Below the pieces are notes generated by a model. It ran no database searches, was not told the origin of the DNA, and saw only the letters and a program-made list of their open reading frames with translations. Shown here one piece after another: positions 7,625 through 10,293 of a DNA stretch of 10,293 bases. Origin of the DNA: Thalassospira sp. UBA1131 (GTDB lineage Bacteria > Pseudomonadota > Alphaproteobacteria > Rhodospirillales > Thalassospiraceae); assembly GCF_002311515.1 (NCBI RefSeq), contig NZ_DCAO01000070.1, positions 20,681 through 30,973 on the forward strand. The letters run 5' to 3'. Made by a program: the position numbers and the translations under genes. Each line of letters begins with the position of its first letter. Within the stretch, counting starts at the first letter, position 1.

Positions 7625-7636
7625 ATTCAATTGAAT
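7625..7636. repeat. 12-bp perfect palindrome ATTCAATTGAAT
   Basis: ATTCAATTGAAT equals its own reverse complement and begins immediately after the stop codon of the M32 peptidase, about 104 bp before the cyclic-nucleotide-binding gene. Its right half (TTGAAT) could double as a -35 hexamer. Placement and symmetry fit a dimeric-regulator operator, but no regulator can be named. It is adjacent to a second short palindrome, GGGCCC (7637-7642). Confidence 0.4.
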
Positions 7637-7658
7637 GGGCCCGGCAATCTGCTAGCAT
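7631..7658 (+). promoter_or_regulatory. Possible sigma-70 promoter for the cNMP-binding gene
   Basis: TTGAAT (7631-7636) and TAGCAT (7653-7658) are separated by 16 bases. Each matches four of the six consensus bases (TTGACA and TATAAT). It would transcribe the downstream gene with a leader of about 75 bases. This rests on weak motif matching only. Confidence 0.25.
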
Positions 7659-7739
7659 TGATTTATTGATCGGTGATACACGCTGCCATCGGTCCTCGGG
7701 ACAAGAAGTTCCCAAACCTTTCATGGGCTCTGCAAACAC

Positions 7740-8159
7740 ATGGGCATAACCGACGGCAACAAGAAGGTGATGGACCGGCAGGTCTTTGCCATCGATCAGG
7801 TTATTTTCCGGGAAGGAAAGCCTGGAAACGCTGCCTATGTCGTGCAGGAAGGCCAAGTCGAAATCTTCAAAACGCTGGGCGAAGGCAAAGAGGTTATTCT
7901 CGGCTCGATCGAGGCCGGTGGTCTTTTTGGTGAACTTGCACTTGTCGATAATCAGCCGCGCATGGCCTCTGCCCGGGCCAAAGAACGTACCGTTTTGATC
8001 GCGATTAGCCGTCAGACGTTTGAAAAGAAAATGTCGGGGTCGGACCGGTTTATTAAAGCCGTGTTGCGAATCCTTTTGGGCAACTATCGCACGGTTGTAC
8101 GCCGGGCGGCATTGGCTGAGTCGAAGCTCAAGGAACATGGCATCCCGCTTGACGGTTAG
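7740..8159 (+). CDS. Stand-alone cyclic nucleotide-binding domain protein
   Basis: A 139-residue protein consisting almost entirely of one cyclic-nucleotide-binding (CRP/PKA-type) beta-roll. The roll begins around QVIFREGKPGNAAYVVQEGQ (20-39) and continues to the phosphate-binding cassette. The cassette reads LFGELALVDNQPRMASA, with E65 (ribose 2'-OH position) and R74 (cyclic phosphate position), so binding of cAMP or cGMP looks intact. After the beta-roll comes a helical tail (about 95-130). No helix-turn-helix, kinase or transporter domain is present, so it is not a CRP-type activator by itself; it may be a partner or sensor subunit. ATG 7740 lacks a clear ribosome site. ATG 7770 (residue 11), close behind AAGAAGG, is an alternative that leaves the domain whole. 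The partner is unknown. Confidence 0.85.
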   Translation: MGITDGNKKVMDRQVFAIDQVIFREGKPGNAAYVVQEGQVEIFKTLGEGKEVILGSIEAGGLFGELALVDNQPRMASARAKERTVLIAISRQTFEKKMSGSDRFIKAVLRILLGNYRTVVRRAALAESKLKEHGIPLDG

Positions 8160-8181
8160 GGCGGGCTGAATGCGGGGTGGG

Positions 8182-8215
8182 GCCGTGGCCTGCGCGATAA
8201 TGCGTAAAGCACGGC
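8182..8215 (+). other. Stem-loop between the cNMP-binding gene and thrC
   Basis: GCCGTG (8182-8187) pairs with CACGGC (8210-8215). Inside, TGCGC (8191-8195) pairs with GCGTA (8202-8206), with one G-U pair around the loop GATAAT. A competing pairing, GCCTGC (8188-8193) with GCAGGC (8214-8219), shares bases with the outer stem. No T-run follows, so a classical terminator is not supported. It lies 22 bp after the upstream stop codon. The function is unknown. Confidence 0.4.
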
Positions 8216-8234
8216 AGGCTTGCTGGATTGTCCC

Positions 8235-8264
8235 TTGACTATATCTGCTCAAACCCTCACTAAA
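8235..8264 (+). promoter_or_regulatory. Possible thrC promoter
   Basis: TTGACT (8235-8240) matches the -35 consensus at five of six bases. An A/T-rich ACTAAA (8259-8264) lies 18 bases downstream as a weak -10. The 186-bp gap before thrC makes an own promoter plausible. The -10 match is poor, so this is tentative. Confidence 0.25.
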
Positions 8265-8332
8265 TCAGGCTTTGGCGTGTTGTTTGGCGGCGATTTGCGC
8301 CCAAATGCACGCAACCGATATTCGCCTTATGC

Positions 8333-8337
8333 AGGAG
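8333..8337 (+). promoter_or_regulatory. Shine-Dalgarno site deciding the thrC GTG start
   Basis: AGGAG with an 8-base spacer to GTG 8346. It settles the thrC start in favour of this GTG, because the frame stays open upstream to 8220 (TTG) but has no comparable site and no threonine-synthase similarity there. Confidence 0.75.
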
Positions 8338-8345
8338 CAGGTCTA

Positions 8346-9743
8346 GTGCGCTATGTCAGCACGCGGGGAAGCGCCCCCGTTTTGCAGTTCGATGAAGTTC
8401 TTCTTGCCGGTCTGGCCCGTGACGGGGGGCTTTATGTTCCCGAAACCTGGCCGACCTTTTCCAAGGATGACATTCGTGCGCTGCGAACTCTGACTTATGC
8501 CGAAGTGGCCTTTAAAGTCATCCAGCCATTTGTTGCCGGCACTGTTGATGACGACGCCCTTAAGACCATTCTCGAAGATACCTATCGCGGCTTTGACCAC
8601 GAAGCGGTCGCGCCGCTTAAGCAGCTTGGCCCGAACGACTGGGTGATGGAGCTGTTCCATGGTCCGACGCTGGCGTTCAAGGACTATGCGCTTCAGGTGG
8701 TTGGCCGACTGTTTGACCATGTTCTGGCCAAACGCGGTGAGCGGATCACGATTGTGGGGGCGACGTCGGGTGATACCGGGTCTGCCGCGATTGAGGCGTG
8801 CCGGGATCGCGAAAATATCGACATCTTCATCCTGCATCCCAAGGGGCGCGTTTCGGAAGTTCAGCGTCGTCAGATGACGACCATCCTGTCGGACAATGTG
8901 CACAACGTTGCGGTCGAAGGATCGTTTGATGATTGCCAGGATCTGGTCAAGGCGCTGTTTAATGATCATGGCTTCCGCGATGAGGTTGGCCTGTCGGCGG
9001 TGAATTCGATCAACTGGGCGCGCATCATGTGCCAGATTGCCTATTACTTCTGGGCGGGTGTGCAGCTTGGATCGCCGGAACGCGAAATTTCGTTCTCGGT
9101 GCCGTCGGGCAACTTTGGCAATGTTTATGCCGGTTATGCCGCCATGCAGATGGGCCTTCCGATCAAGCAGTTCGTGGTTGGTGCCAACCGTAATGACATT
9201 CTGGCCCGCTTCTTTGAAACCGGGACCATGAAGATGGAAGGCGTTGAGCCGTCGCTTAGCCCGTCGATGGATATTCAGGTCAGCTCGAATTTTGAGCGCC
9301 TGATGTTTGAACTTTATGATCGTGATGGGCTTGCGATTGCCGAGATGCTGACCAAGTTCCGTGAAACCGGTGTTATGGAAATGTCGCAAGGCCAGTTTGG
9401 CCGTGCACGTGAACATTTCGATGGCTATCGACTGGATGACGAAGAAACCAAGGCGGCAATCAAGGATGTCTTGGCGACCAGTGGCGAACTGGTTGATCCG
9501 CATTCGGTGATCGGCATCGTGTCAGGCCGTCAGTGCAATCGGGACAAATCGGTACCGATGGTGGCACTGGCAACGGCACATCCGGCGAAATTCCCGGATG
9601 CAGTCAAGCAGGCGTCGGGCATCTACCCGGACTTGCCGCCGCGTCTTTCTGATCTATATGACCGACCTGAAAAGGTCGAACCAATGTCCAACGATGTGGC
9701 GGCCTTGATGGCGCATGTTCGTAAGAACCGGCGTGCAGCCTGA
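8346..9743 (+). CDS. thrC: Threonine synthase
   Basis: PLP enzyme converting O-phospho-L-homoserine to L-threonine and phosphate, the last step of threonine biosynthesis. From GTG 8346 the product is 465 residues, the usual length of the bacterial ThrC class. It begins with the family N-terminus (M)RYVSTRGSAP, followed by GLARDGGLYVPE. The PLP lysine is K112 in HGPTLAFKDYALQ. The Ser/Thr-rich glycine loop is GATSGDTGSAA (about 138-148), and SGNFGN (254-259) helps bind the cofactor phosphate. The frame stays open 42 codons upstream, but that extension (rich in Thr, Ser and Gly) does not resemble the family and contains the putative promoter. The next gene, an M16 peptidase, starts 47 bp downstream. 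That pairing is, as I recall, common in alphaproteobacteria and suggests co-transcription. Confidence 0.96.
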   Translation: MRYVSTRGSAPVLQFDEVLLAGLARDGGLYVPETWPTFSKDDIRALRTLTYAEVAFKVIQPFVAGTVDDDALKTILEDTYRGFDHEAVAPLKQLGPNDWVMELFHGPTLAFKDYALQVVGRLFDHVLAKRGERITIVGATSGDTGSAAIEACRDRENIDIFILHPKGRVSEVQRRQMTTILSDNVHNVAVEGSFDDCQDLVKALFNDHGFRDEVGLSAVNSINWARIMCQIAYYFWAGVQLGSPEREISFSVPSGNFGNVYAGYAAMQMGLPIKQFVVGANRNDILARFFETGTMKMEGVEPSLSPSMDIQVSSNFERLMFELYDRDGLAIAEMLTKFRETGVMEMSQGQFGRAREHFDGYRLDDEETKAAIKDVLATSGELVDPHSVIGIVSGRQCNRDKSVPMVALATAHPAKFPDAVKQASGIYPDLPPRLSDLYDRPEKVEPMSNDVAALMAHVRKNRRAA

Positions 9744-9776
9744 AGACCAGCCATGGTTGGGAAAAGAATGCGAAAC

Positions 9777-9781
9777 AGGAG
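9777..9781 (+). promoter_or_regulatory. Ribosome binding site of the M16 peptidase gene
   Basis: AGGAG nine bases before ATG 9791. Another ATG at 9784 is only two bases from this site and out of frame, so 9791 is the start. Confidence 0.65.
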
Positions 9782-9790
9782 TAATGCTAT

Positions 9791-10293
9791 ATGACAGTCG
9801 AGCTCACCCAGCTTGACAATGGAATGATTGTCGCGACTGACCGCCTTGATCATGTGCAGTCGGTTGCCTTGGGCACGTGGGTTGATGTCGGGGCGCGTAA
9901 CGAGACGCCTGACATTAACGGCATTTCCCATATGCTTGAACATATGGCGTTCAAGGGTACGCGTCGTCGTTCCGCGCTTCAGATTTCCGAAGAAATCGAA
10001 GCAGTTGGCGGGCAGATGAATGCCTATACCTCGCGCGAGAACACGGCCTATTATTGCAAGGTCCTGCATGAAGATCAGGAACTGGCGATTGATGTGATTG
10101 CCGACATCCTTCAGCATTCCACACTGGATGCGAAGGAACTTGAACGCGAACGCCAGGTGATCTTGCAGGAAATCGGTCAGGCCAATGACACGCCTGACGA
10201 CATCATTTTCGACTATTTCCAGGAAACCGCCCTGCCAAATCAGGCACTGGGACGTTCGATCCTGGGTAGTCCGGAAAATGTATCGTCGCTCAG
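9791..10293 (+). CDS. M16 family zinc peptidase, processing-peptidase type (3' partial)
   Basis: The N-terminal 167 codons of an insulinase/mitochondrial-processing-peptidase-like enzyme; the frame is open to the window edge. The inverted zinc motif HxxEH is H47-M-L-E50-H51, followed by MAFKGT. The third ligand is E127 in LQEIGQ, 76 residues after H51, with the conserved E120 seven residues earlier. GGQMNAYTSRENTAYY (73-88) is also a family signature. The early position of HxxEH and the absence of a signal peptide fit the cytoplasmic single-chain bacterial relatives of the MPP beta subunit, usually about 420 residues with a second, inactive M16 half. It follows thrC by 47 bp. Natural substrates in bacteria are poorly defined. 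Confidence 0.93.
   Translation, partial: MTVELTQLDNGMIVATDRLDHVQSVALGTWVDVGARNETPDINGISHMLEHMAFKGTRRRSALQISEEIEAVGGQMNAYTSRENTAYYCKVLHEDQELAIDVIADILQHSTLDAKELERERQVILQEIGQANDTPDDIIFDYFQETALPNQALGRSILGSPENVSSL

Noticed and set aside
8235..8280. Threonine-rich in-frame stretch before thrC as an attenuation leader peptide
   Set aside because: No separate start and ribosome site, only three or four Thr codons, no stop codon before thrC, and it overlaps the putative promoter.
8343..9503. Long minus-strand open frame (386 codons) within thrC
   Set aside because: Entirely antisense to thrC, low-complexity basic composition, no family signature; a shadow of the coding strand.
9747..9760. Near-palindrome CCAGCCATGGTTGG after thrC as a terminator
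   Set aside because: Too little loop to form a hairpin, one mismatch pair, and no T-run; probably chance.
1..10293. CRISPR array, insertion sequence, tRNA, phage or defence genes
   Set aside because: No direct-repeat array, transposase, terminal inverted repeats, tRNA-like fold or defence domain was seen; the window is nearly filled by housekeeping genes.

Overview
The window reads as an ordinary chromosomal stretch of an alphaproteobacterium. The gene order coxB-coxA-ctaB-small ORF-ctaG-coxC-DUF983-SURF1, followed by thrC and an M16 zinc peptidase, together with moderately GC-rich coding sequence and mitochondria-like cytochrome oxidase subunits, points to that class. My impression is a marine Rhodospirillales of the Thalassospira type, but I recalled this rather than checked it by search. 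All supported genes are on the + strand. No mobile element, CRISPR array, tRNA or rRNA was seen.

Positions 1-6071 form one aerobic-respiration locus encoding an aa3-type (A1) cytochrome c oxidase and its assembly factors. It holds subunit II (5' end cut by the window), subunit I, heme O synthase CtaB, a 46-residue one-helix protein (CoxF-like), the CuB-insertion factor CtaG/Cox11, subunit III, a two-helix zinc-ribbon DUF983 protein and SURF1. CtaB makes heme O, the precursor of heme A. SURF1 helps place heme A in subunit I and CtaG delivers copper to CuB. Subunit II carries CuA, and subunits I-III form the core. Tight spacing, one ATGA overlap and one Shine-Dalgarno overlapping the preceding stop codon suggest a co-transcribed operon. 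A GC-rich stem-loop lies between coxA and ctaB, and an 85-bp A+T-richer gap precedes coxC.

Positions 6137-8159 hold two genes with no obvious respiratory role: an M32 (Taq-type) metallocarboxypeptidase and a small stand-alone cyclic-nucleotide-binding protein. A 12-bp perfect palindrome lies directly upstream of the latter. A 186-bp gap (8160-8345) contains a stem-loop, a possible promoter and the Shine-Dalgarno sequence for thrC. Positions 8346-10293 hold threonine synthase (GTG start) and the first 167 codons of an M16 processing-type peptidase that runs off the window.

I found no convincing new biological system. The points most worth a second look are small: the CoxF-like mini-protein and its two possible starts, the stem-loop after coxA, the palindrome before the cyclic-nucleotide-binding gene, and the DUF983 zinc ribbon inside the oxidase locus.
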